DNA from: Magnetospirillum sp.
GTDB lineage: Bacteria > Pseudomonadota > Alphaproteobacteria > Rhodospirillales > Magnetospirillaceae
NCBI GenBank assembly: GCA_020217035.1
Contig: JAIWOG010000055.1
Span: 1-10,000, forward strand
Reading direction: 5' to 3'
DNA: 10,000 bases
How positions within the stretch are numbered: the stretch's first letter is position 1; each line of letters begins with the position of its first letter. Position numbers and translations under genes: made by a program. Positions 1 through 6,624 of this stretch are shown in pieces. The notes beneath the pieces were generated by a model that did no database searches, was not told the origin of the DNA, and saw only the letters and a program-made list of their open reading frames with translations.

Positions 1-782
<782 letters not shown>

Positions 783-788
783 CGACGC

Positions 789-824
789 GAAACCCCGGTG
801 GAGACACCGGGGTTTCTTTTTTTT
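789..824 (+). terminator. Strong rho-independent terminator after ppdK
   Basis: A perfect 12-bp stem (GAAACCCCGGTG at 789-800 with CACCGGGGTTTC at 805-816) closes a 4-nt GAGA loop, which fits the GNRA tetraloop rule, and is followed at once by eight T residues (817-824). It begins 7 bases after the ppdK stop. It should end ppdK transcription and separate it from slyX. Confidence 0.95.
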
Positions 825-878
825 GGGGCGGCGAAGGTTTATCCTGCGCCGCCTTGTTTCCTGCCCGAAAGTGCCGTC

Positions 879-1085
879 ATGGACGAAAACCGTCTGACCG
901 AACTGGAAAGCCGCCTGGCCCACCACGAACACATGGCCGAGGAAATGAGCGAAGTGCTGGCCCGCCAGCAAGCCGAGATCGACCATCTGACCCTGATGGT
1001 GCGGCGGTTGCTGGACCGGGTGCTGACCATGGAATCCGACGGTGGCCGCTCGCCGGCGGACGACCGTCCGCCGCCGCATTATTGA
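879..1085 (+). CDS. slyX: SlyX family protein
   Basis: A 68-residue protein of the SlyX family, a widespread small family whose exact function is unknown. The ATG at 879 was chosen because the family starts directly with the conserved helix; the reading frame is open further upstream but crosses the ppdK terminator. Residues about 1-52 form a charged, heptad-like helix (NRLTELESRLAHHE, ARQQAEIDHLTLMVRRLLDRV) typical of the coiled-coil body, and the chain ends in the characteristic PPPHY. No strong Shine-Dalgarno sequence is visible. Its last 7 bases overlap the 3' end of the convergent rhomboid gene. The family call rests on length, helix pattern and the terminal PPHY motif. Confidence 0.9.
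   Translation: MDENRLTELESRLAHHEHMAEEMSEVLARQQAEIDHLTLMVRRLLDRVLTMESDGGRSPADDRPPPHY
1054..1073. other. GC-rich hairpin between convergent slyX and rhomboid genes
   Basis: An 8-bp perfect stem (CGGCGGAC at 1054-1061, GTCCGCCG at 1066-1073) with a 4-nt loop lies inside the last codons of slyX, just before the convergent overlap. Neither strand has a T-run after it, so it is not a classical terminator. It could still protect 3' ends or slow polymerase for both transcripts. In GC-rich DNA a stem this size may also arise by chance. Confidence 0.3.
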
Positions 1086-2185
1086 AGCGGAGCCTGTTCG
1101 CACAACCCATAGGTGATCAACACCAGACGCAGGGTGTGGTTGCGTCCTTTCAGGCAGATTTCCCGAGTCAGCAACCGAGCCTCGGCCCGGTCGCCCTGTT
1201 CCAGGCGGACCGAGGCCAGCATGGCCCGCAACTTCCATTCGGTGTCGCGGGTGAACAGCGCCGACAGGATGTCGCGGTCGGCCAGGGCGTCGCGCAGCAA
1301 GGTCTCGGCGCCGCCCAGGTCGTCGCGGTTGATCAGCACCCGGGCCATCATCATGCGGGCGCGCGGGTCGCGGGGGTAGCGCTGGATCAGGGTCTCGGCC
1401 AGGGCATCGGCTTCTTGGTCGGTGCGCGGCAGGATGTCGTTGGGGATCACCTGTACCGCCAGCCGATAGGATTCGAAAGTGCGGCCGACCAGCACGAAGG
1501 CCCCCAGGGCGGCGACGGTTCCCAGAACCGTCAGCAGCGCCGCCGGCTTGCAGGCGCGGGGCATTTCCCGATCCGGTGGCCAGCGTCGCAGCATCACCAA
1601 TCCCAGGGTGGTGCCGATGAAGGCGCCACCGCCATGGGCGGCGGCGTCCACCTGGGAAATGGCGGCCAAGGGGGCCAAGGCCGGCAGCAGGACCACCGCC
1701 AGGTTCCATTGCACCATTCGGCGTTCCGGCCCCGCCGGCTGGCGGAAGCTGACGACGAAGGCGGCGGCCAGCAGCGCCATGATGCCACCCGACGCGCCCA
1801 CCGCCACCATCTCGGGCGGGTTGGCGGCGATCGAGGCCACCGCGCCGATCAAGGCGCCGGCGAAGAACACAGCCAGGAAGCGGGCCATGCCGATACGCGG
1901 CTCCAGCAGCCTGCCGGCGAACATCATGGCGAGGACGTTGAGCCCAAGGTGGAAGATGTCGGCATGCAGGAACGGCGCGGTCAGCAGGCGGTGCCATTCG
2001 CCGTCATGCAGGACCTGCGGCGCATGCAGGGCCCCCAGCGCCAGCAAGGTCTTGACTGACGGTGCCAGCCACGGGCCCGATGGTTCGATGGCCAGCACAT
2101 GTTCGGTCACGAACACCCCGGTCAGAACCATCGCCAGGGCCAGGGCGGCGCGTGGAATCGTGTTGACCGAGGGGGCGGGAATCAT
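1079..2185 (-). CDS. Rhomboid family intramembrane serine protease with C-terminal helical extension
   Basis: A 368-residue membrane protein. Rhomboids cleave transmembrane helices within the membrane using a Ser-His dyad. The sequence shows H79-x3-N83 (FHLGLN) in an early membrane helix, the nucleophile motif GASGG with S132, and H184 in AAHGGGAFIG, so all key residues are present. About six or seven hydrophobic segments lie within residues 14-235, including one after the dyad at 214-233. Residues about 240-368 are soluble and helix-rich (DALAETLIQRYPRDPRARMM, AMLASVRLEQGDRAEARLL), resembling TPR-like repeats, and probably serve as an adaptor. The start is the ATG at 2185-2183, which overlaps the cobB stop as ATGA; the frame stays open upstream but there it is only the shadow of cobB. 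Translation is probably coupled to cobB. The substrate is unknown. Confidence 0.92.
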   Translation of the reverse strand: MIPAPSVNTIPRAALALAMVLTGVFVTEHVLAIEPSGPWLAPSVKTLLALGALHAPQVLHDGEWHRLLTAPFLHADIFHLGLNVLAMMFAGRLLEPRIGMARFLAVFFAGALIGAVASIAANPPEMVAVGASGGIMALLAAAFVVSFRQPAGPERRMVQWNLAVVLLPALAPLAAISQVDAAAHGGGAFIGTTLGLVMLRRWPPDREMPRACKPAALLTVLGTVAALGAFVLVGRTFESYRLAVQVIPNDILPRTDQEADALAETLIQRYPRDPRARMMMARVLINRDDLGGAETLLRDALADRDILSALFTRDTEWKLRAMLASVRLEQGDRAEARLLTREICLKGRNHTLRLVLITYGLCEQAPLQ

Positions 2186-3579
2186 CGCCCGCCGTCCCTG
2201 ACCTGACGGCAGAATTGGGCGAAGCGCGGCCCCCACGGGCTGGCGCCGACGCTTCGCATATGGGCGTAATTGGCCAAGGTGTTGCCGACGACGATGCCGT
2301 CGCGGTGCTGGCCGATACCGGCGCCGCGCACCACCTCGTAGGCGAATCGCGGCTCGCCGTCGATGTTTTCCAGCCGCGAATGGTGAAATTCGTGGGCCGG
2401 GGTGATGCCGGGGCCGCTTTCCAGGCGTGGCCAGGGGAAATCGGCGGTTTCGCGCAGGCGGACATAACCGCGCCCTTGGGGGCGGGCATGCATGACCGCG
2501 TCGCCGGGGATCAGCCCCACCATCTGGCGGCGCTGGCCGTTCCAGATGATCGCGCGAGACAGATACATCAGCCCGCCGCATTCGGCGTAGACCGGCATGC
2601 CGCCCCGCGCCTTGGCTGCCAGGTCGGCGCGGAAAGACGCATTGGCCTCCAGCGCCTCGGCCTGGGTTTCGGGAAAGCCGCCGCCGATGAACAAGCCGTC
2701 CAGGTCGTCAGGCAAGCGGGGATCGGTCAGGGCGTTGACGAACACCAATTGGGCGCCGGACTGACGCAGGGCTTCCAAATCGTCGGCGTAATAGAAGCCG
2801 AAGGCCGGATCGCGCACCACGCCGATGCGCAAATCGGCGGCCGGGGCGGGGGGCGCCAAGTGGGGCGACACCTCGACGGGCAGGGTGTCGCGGGCCAGAT
2901 CCATCACCGCGTCCAGGTCGACGCAGGCGGCCACGTGGTCGCGCAAGGACGCGATGGCGGTCTGGGCCTCGGGGGCTTCGTTGGCCGGAACCAGTCCCAG
3001 ATGACGTTCCATGATGCGCATGGCCCCGGCCCGCTGCACCGCGCCCAGGACAGGGATGCCGGTATAATGGTCCACCACCTCGCGCAGTTTCTTTTCGTGT
3101 CGCGGCCCGCCCACTTTGTTCAGGATCACGCCGGCGATGCGCAGGCGGGTGTCGAATGTGCGATAGCCCAGCAGCAAGGGCGCGATGCCGCGGGTCATCC
3201 CCGACGTGTCCACCACCAGCACCACCGGCGCCTCCAGCCAGTGCGCCAGGCTGGCGGTGGAGTTTGACCCTTCCAGGTCGACCCCGTCGAACAGCCCCTT
3301 GTTGCCCTCGATCAGGCTGATGTCGGCGTCGCGGCTGGCGCTTTCGAACAATTGAGTGATGTGCTTGGGTGGCTGGGTGTGGAAATCCAGGTTGCGGCAC
3401 TGCCGCCCGGCGGCAGCGCCCAGCCATTGCGGGTCGATGTAGTCGGGGCCTTTCTTGAACGGCTGCACCACCAATCCCCTGGCCGCCAAGGCGGCGACCA
3501 GTCCGACGCTGATGGTGGTCTTGCCCGACGATTTGTGGGCGGCCGAGATCAGCAGGCGGGGGGCGGCGCGGAAGCTCAT
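2182..3579 (-). CDS. cobB: Cobyrinate a,c-diamide synthase
   Basis: This 465-residue cytoplasmic amidotransferase amidates the a and c side chains of the corrin ring using ATP and glutamine (CobB of the aerobic route acts on hydrogenobyrinate, CbiA of the anaerobic route on cobyrinate). Seen: an N-terminal P-loop domain with AAHKSSGKTT (residues 13-22) and DISLIEGNKGLFDG, then a class I glutamine amidotransferase domain with the nucleophile in YAECGGLMYL (C334) and HEFHHS (from H396) toward the end. Length is normal for the family. The ATG at 3579-3577 overlaps the upstream stop as ATGA, and no Shine-Dalgarno sequence precedes it, so translation probably depends on reinitiation after the trpD2-like gene. 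No other cobalamin gene is in the window, so whether the strain has the full pathway cannot be judged here. Confidence 0.95.
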   Translation of the reverse strand: MSFRAAPRLLISAAHKSSGKTTISVGLVAALAARGLVVQPFKKGPDYIDPQWLGAAAGRQCRNLDFHTQPPKHITQLFESASRDADISLIEGNKGLFDGVDLEGSNSTASLAHWLEAPVVLVVDTSGMTRGIAPLLLGYRTFDTRLRIAGVILNKVGGPRHEKKLREVVDHYTGIPVLGAVQRAGAMRIMERHLGLVPANEAPEAQTAIASLRDHVAACVDLDAVMDLARDTLPVEVSPHLAPPAPAADLRIGVVRDPAFGFYYADDLEALRQSGAQLVFVNALTDPRLPDDLDGLFIGGGFPETQAEALEANASFRADLAAKARGGMPVYAECGGLMYLSRAIIWNGQRRQMVGLIPGDAVMHARPQGRGYVRLRETADFPWPRLESGPGITPAHEFHHSRLENIDGEPRFAYEVVRGAGIGQHRDGIVVGNTLANYAHMRSVGASPWGPRFAQFCRQVRDGGR

Positions 3580-4595
3580 GCTTGGCCCGGCAATTTGCTT
3601 TTGACGCGGTCGCGCCACAGGACCTGGGCGGCGCCTTCCGCCTCGGCGACGCTGGCGGCGCGGCCGGAATAGCGCAGCACCACCGCCATGGTGCCGGCGA
3701 TGGCAGCCGCCGCCATCTCGTCGGCATCGGCGCCGCTCCACAGGGCTTTCAGGCGCGACAGGTCCAGGCTTTCCTCCTTGTCGCGGGTGCCCGACACCAG
3801 GGCCGGCCAATCCTCGGTCCCCGGTTGGCCGTCCTTCAGGAAGAACACCTCGCAGGGCTTTTCCGGCCGGCGTTCCACCTCGCCGCCGTCCCCCTTGAAG
3901 GCGGCCATGGCCTGTTCGCCCATCAGCCGCGAGCCTTCCTGGTGCACCGGCAGATAGGGCGGGTGGGTGACGCCGTTGACGGAAAAAGCGGCGTTCAGCG
4001 GGTTGACCATGCGGGCCACGGTGTGGATGGGCGAACGCAGGCCCAGAAGCTGGCGCAGCGCCATCACCTTGTGCAGCGCCGGCGACATGTGTTCCAGCGT
4101 CATATAGGCGAAGTTGTGGGCGGCCAGGTGGGCGCCGGCCTGGGTGAAGCTTTCCGCCACCGGCACGCCCAGGAAGCGCAGCACCTCGGACGTGTAGACG
4201 CGGCCGGCGGTGTGACCCTCGGCGCCGTGCATGAACACCTTGATGCCGTGCTGGGCCAGGCACAGGGCGGCCAGCACGTAATAGGGCAATTGCCGCGACT
4301 TGCCGGCATAGGACGCCCAGTCCACGTCCACGGCGGGAAGGTCACCCGGTAGGTCCAGGTGGTCCTTGATGCCCAGGGCCAGGCCGGCGGCTTCCTCGGG
4401 CAATTCGGTCTTGACCCTGAGCAGGCACAAGAAGGCGCCCAATTGCGCCTGTTCCACCTGACCTTGCATGATCATGCCCATGGCGGCGCGGGCTTCGTCC
4501 AGGCTGAGCGGCCGCGACAGGTTCGGCCCCTTGCCCAGGATGCGGACATATTGGGCGAAGGGATGTTCGGATGGGACGGGCGCGGAATGGGACAC
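3576..4595 (-). CDS. TrpD2/YbiB-like glycosyltransferase family 3 protein
   Basis: A 339-residue protein with the fold of anthranilate phosphoribosyltransferase: an N-terminal helical bundle (LSLDEARAAMGMIMQGQVEQ, QLGAFLCLLRVKTELPEE) followed by the large alpha/beta domain. The PRPP-binding motifs of true TrpD are changed: there is no GTGGD loop, KHGN is replaced by FMHGAEGHTAGRVYTSEVL, and the acidic Mg-binding DE motif is not evident. This matches the TrpD2 class, of which E. coli YbiB is known as a nucleic-acid-binding member encoded with dinG in a LexA-controlled unit. A tryptophan role is therefore unlikely. The GTG at 4595-4593 is chosen because AGGAGG lies 8 nt upstream; the longer ATG start at 4691 would run through the operator region. 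It is the first gene of the operon with cobB and rhomboid. Its function is inferred only, either a nucleic-acid-linked role or an unknown transferase. Confidence 0.85.
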   Translation of the reverse strand: MSHSAPVPSEHPFAQYVRILGKGPNLSRPLSLDEARAAMGMIMQGQVEQAQLGAFLCLLRVKTELPEEAAGLALGIKDHLDLPGDLPAVDVDWASYAGKSRQLPYYVLAALCLAQHGIKVFMHGAEGHTAGRVYTSEVLRFLGVPVAESFTQAGAHLAAHNFAYMTLEHMSPALHKVMALRQLLGLRSPIHTVARMVNPLNAAFSVNGVTHPPYLPVHQEGSRLMGEQAMAAFKGDGGEVERRPEKPCEVFFLKDGQPGTEDWPALVSGTRDKEESLDLSRLKALWSGADADEMAAAAIAGTMAVVLRYSGRAASVAEAEGAAQVLWRDRVKSKLPGQA

Positions 4596-4603
4596 GGGAC
4601 GGG

Positions 4604-4609
4604 CCTCCT
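4604..4609 (-). promoter_or_regulatory. Ribosome binding site AGGAGG deciding the GTG start of the trpD2-like gene
   Basis: On the minus strand a perfect AGGAGG sits 8 nt before the GTG at 4595-4593. No start codon further upstream in the frame has a comparable site. Confidence 0.88.
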
Positions 4610-4610
4610 G

Positions 4611-4628
4611 GTTGGATTTGTTTCCAAC
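4611..4628. repeat. Perfect inverted repeat GTTGGA-N6-TCCAAC abutting the ribosome binding site
   Basis: GTTGGA (4611-4616) and TCCAAC (4623-4628) form an exact 6-bp dyad with a 6-nt spacer. In the minus-strand transcript the hairpin would end 1 nt before the AGGAGG of the trpD2-like gene. It could be an operator for a dimeric regulator, or an mRNA stem affecting ribosome access or stability. Confidence 0.55.
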
Positions 4629-4659
4629 ATAATACGCTAATATAGCAACGGTCTCGCAA
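4629..4659 (-). promoter_or_regulatory. Possible promoter of the trpD2-cobB-rhomboid operon
   Basis: On the minus strand TTGCGA (4659-4654) is followed after 19 nt by TATTAT (4634-4629), a good -10 match with a spacer slightly longer than ideal. The location in the AT-rich divergent region and the lack of a better pair support it. The LexA-like box lies about 15 bp upstream of this -35. Confidence 0.35.
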
Positions 4660-4666
4660 GGGTGGA

Positions 4667-4695
4667 TTGCTATGGAACATATCATGAACATAAGC
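4667..4695 (+). promoter_or_regulatory. Possible promoter of the radical SAM gene, spanning the LexA-like box
   Basis: TTGCTA (4667-4672), a 17-nt spacer, then ATAAGC (4690-4695). The LexA-like box fills the spacer, a typical operator position for repression. The -10 is mediocre and transcription would begin only a few bases before the ATG at 4708, giving a very short leader. An alternative pair, TTGTTT (4618-4623) and TATAGC (4641-4646) with a 17-nt spacer, would leave a longer leader and place the box downstream of the start site. Confidence 0.35.
4675..4689. promoter_or_regulatory. LexA-type SOS box, GAAC-N7-GAAC
   Basis: GAAC (4675-4678), seven bases, GAAC (4686-4689); read on the minus strand this is GTTC-N7-GTTC, the known LexA recognition sequence of alphaproteobacteria. 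It is part of a longer direct repeat, GAACATA at 4675-4681 and 4686-4692, with an 11-bp period, about one helical turn. It lies 18 bp before the radical SAM ATG and 79 bp before the GTG of the trpD2-like gene, so it could serve either direction. The match is exact in all eight fixed positions; binding is inferred. Confidence 0.72.
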
Positions 4696-4707
4696 TAGGA
4701 TGCGGTC

Positions 4708-5778
4708 ATGGACCACAGCATCACCCATCGTGGCGTCCGGGGCAATCCCGATGGCCGTTTCGAACGTCACAACCGCCAAGCGGTGGATGACGGCTGGGAC
4801 TTGGGTCAACCAGACGACCTGCCCCCCTTGCGGACCAGCGTGCAGGTGGACGCCAGCCGCTCGATCATCACCCGAAACGATTCCCCCGACGTACCGTTCG
4901 ACCGGTCCATCAATCCCTATCGCGGCTGCGAGCATGGCTGCGCCTATTGCTTCGCCCGTCCCGGCCATTCCTATCTGGGGCTGTCGGCGGGGCTGGATTT
5001 CGAAACCAAGTTGTTCGCCAAGCCCGACGCCGCCAAGCTGTTGGAAAAGGAATTGCGCAAGCCGACCTATCGGCCGGCGCCCATCGCCTTTGGCACCAAC
5101 ACCGACCCCTACCAGCCCATCGAGGACAAGTGGCGGGTGATGCGCCAATGCCTGGAAGTGCTGCGCGATTTCAACCACCCGCTGACCATCGTCACCAAGG
5201 GTCACCTGATCACCCGCGACCTGGACATCCTGGCGGCCATGGCCGAACGCCGGCTGGTGCATGTGGGCATCTCGGTGACCACCCTGGACCGCGACCTGTG
5301 CCGCAAGTTGGAACCCCGGGCCAGCGTGCCGGCGGCGCGGCTGTCGGCCATGCGGCGGTTGGTCGCCGCCGGGGTGCCGGTCACCGCCATGGTGGCGCCG
5401 GTGATCCCGATGATCACCGATCCCGAGCTCGAACGCATCCTGGAAGCGGTGGCCGACGCCGGGGCGAGTGGCGCCGTCTATATCCTGCTGCGCTTGCCGC
5501 ACGAGGTGAAGGACCTGTTCGCCGATTGGCTGGACCAGCATTTCCCCGACCGTGCCGGCCATGTGCTGTCGCTGTTGCGGCAGCAGCGCGACGGCCGGCT
5601 GAACGACCCGCGTTTCGGCGACCGCATGCGCGGCGAAGGTCCCTTTGCCCAGATGCTGTCACAACGTTTCCGCCTGGCCTGCCGCAGGCTGGGATTGAAC
5701 CAGGACCGCGGCGGGGATTTGGACGTGGGGCAGTTCAGGCCGCCGCCCAAGGCGGGGGACCAGCTTAGTCTGCTTTAG
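4708..5778 (+). CDS. PA0069 family radical SAM protein (SplB-like)
   Basis: A 356-residue radical SAM enzyme. The 4Fe-4S ligand motif C74-x3-C78-x2-C81 (CEHGCAYC) follows INPYRG, as is usual in this family, and is followed by FARPGHSYLGLSAGLDFETKLF and AFGTNTDPYQPIE in the TIM-barrel core. The family is annotated as DNA-repair photolyase-like through its relation to spore photoproduct lyase, but for the PA0069/Rv2578c branch no substrate is firmly established. The ATG at 4708 has AGGA (4697-4700) 7 nt upstream and is the first start that keeps the conserved N-terminal region. Length is normal for the family. It is a single-gene unit on its strand, divergent from the trpD2-like operon, with the LexA-type box just upstream; this supports a role in the DNA-damage response. 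Confidence 0.93.
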   Translation: MDHSITHRGVRGNPDGRFERHNRQAVDDGWDLGQPDDLPPLRTSVQVDASRSIITRNDSPDVPFDRSINPYRGCEHGCAYCFARPGHSYLGLSAGLDFETKLFAKPDAAKLLEKELRKPTYRPAPIAFGTNTDPYQPIEDKWRVMRQCLEVLRDFNHPLTIVTKGHLITRDLDILAAMAERRLVHVGISVTTLDRDLCRKLEPRASVPAARLSAMRRLVAAGVPVTAMVAPVIPMITDPELERILEAVADAGASGAVYILLRLPHEVKDLFADWLDQHFPDRAGHVLSLLRQQRDGRLNDPRFGDRMRGEGPFAQMLSQRFRLACRRLGLNQDRGGDLDVGQFRPPPKAGDQLSLL

Positions 5779-5890
5779 TCAGTTCGCCGCATAACGGGAT
5801 CTGCAAGTGCTGGCGCAAACGATGCGGGTCAGCTTCTTGCGCTAACAAGACATGCAACTTGGCGAAGGCGGCTTCCATCAGCAACGACAT
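5765..5890 (-). CDS. Doubtful small ORF, 41 codons, unknown
   Basis: Between the radical SAM and yqgE-family genes the minus strand carries an ATG-initiated frame beginning MSLLMEAAFAKLHVLLAQEA and ending GELTKAD, helix-like and amphipathic. It overlaps the 3' end of the radical SAM gene antisense by 14 bp. Third codon positions are only moderately G/C-rich (roughly half to 60 percent by eye), unlike the neighbours, and there is no properly spaced Shine-Dalgarno sequence. I recognise no family. It may be a remnant of a longer gene, a small transferred ORF or chance; it accounts for most of the 5779-5924 gap, where I see no clear terminator or promoter. Confidence 0.22.
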   Translation of the reverse strand: MSLLMEAAFAKLHVLLAQEADPHRLRQHLQIPLCGELTKAD

Positions 5891-5924
5891 CCTGCCCGGA
5901 GAGTGGCATTTCCGCGCCCTAGGC

Positions 5925-6491
5925 TTAGGCGTGCCCGGCATCCATGGACAGCAGGCTGGGGTCGACGCCCAGCTTGTGGATGGCGGCGTCCCATTTGCGG
6001 TCGGGTTCGGTGCCGAACAGCAGGGACGGATCGGCGGGGACGTTCAGCCAGGAATTTTCCTTGATCTCGGCGTCCAACTGGCCGGCGCTCCAACCGGCAT
6101 AGCCCAGGGCCAGGATGCTTTTTTCCGGGCCGGCGCCCAGCGCGATGGCCCGCAGCACGTCCACGGTGGCGGTCAGCGCGATGCCGTCTTGGACGCGCAT
6201 GGAGGAATCGTGCATGTAGTCGTCGGAATGCAGCACGAAGCCGCGCCCACCTTCCACCGGGCCGCCGGTGTGGACGCGGATGGTCTCGCATTCTGGCCCC
6301 ATCTCGATGCCCAGTTGTTCCAGCAATTCACGGAAGGTCAGGCCGTCGAACGGGCGGTTGACCACCAGTCCCATGGCGCCTTCCGCCGAATGGGCGCACA
6401 AATAGACCACCGTCCGCGCGAATCGGGGGTCCTTCATCTGCGGCATGGCGATCAGGAATTGTCCGGCCAGATAGCCTTGGGATTTCTGCAT
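5925..6491 (-). CDS. YqgE/AlgH family protein (UPF0301)
   Basis: A 188-residue cytoplasmic protein of the UPF0301 family, called YqgE in E. coli and AlgH in Pseudomonas. Its biochemical activity is not established. Seen motifs are GYLAGQFLIAMPQMKDPRF, YLCAHSAEGAMGLVVNRP, GGPVEGGRGFVLHSDDY and LGYAGWSAGQLDAEIKENSW, all in the family order, and the length is normal. The ATG at 6491-6489 is preferred because GGTGA lies 7 nt upstream; the ATG two codons earlier (6497) would place that site only 1 nt away, and a longer start at 6533 adds an unconserved arginine-rich stretch. It is transcribed alone on the minus strand, divergent from the thiol transporter gene. Confidence 0.93.
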   Translation of the reverse strand: MQKSQGYLAGQFLIAMPQMKDPRFARTVVYLCAHSAEGAMGLVVNRPFDGLTFRELLEQLGIEMGPECETIRVHTGGPVEGGRGFVLHSDDYMHDSSMRVQDGIALTATVDVLRAIALGAGPEKSILALGYAGWSAGQLDAEIKENSWLNVPADPSLLFGTEPDRKWDAAIHKLGVDPSLLSMDAGHA

Positions 6492-6624
6492 GGTCATGTC
6501 ACCACAGATAGGCCGGAACCGTCTTTCGCGCAACCCTGCTCGCGATCACCATGACCGGGTGTTAAGTTGACAACCCGCCCCACTGTTTGCTTGGCTGCCC
6601 GCCATCTTGGGCAAGGATGAGATC

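Noticed and set aside
4596..4707. Cobalamin riboswitch ahead of the cobB operon
   Set aside because: The leader is too short for the usual roughly 200-nt element, and I see no B12-box-like sequence.
4342..5562. Long minus-strand frame opposite the radical SAM gene
   Set aside because: It is antisense to the CxxxCxxC enzyme, runs through the regulatory gap and enters the trpD2-like gene in the wrong frame.
5842..5860. Small inverted repeat TCTTG/CAAGA in the gap after the radical SAM gene as a terminator
   Set aside because: The stem is only 5 bp, weak, and has no T-run on either strand.
6503..6531. Minus-strand TTGCGC-N17-TATCTG as a promoter for the yqgE-family gene
   Set aside because: Transcription would begin at or inside the chosen ribosome binding site, which conflicts with the selected start.
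6567..6596. Perfect TTGACA as promoter of the thiol transporter gene
   Set aside because: No acceptable -10 hexamer lies 16-18 bases downstream (CTTGGC or TTGGCT only). It may still be a -35 for an activated promoter but is not supported alone.
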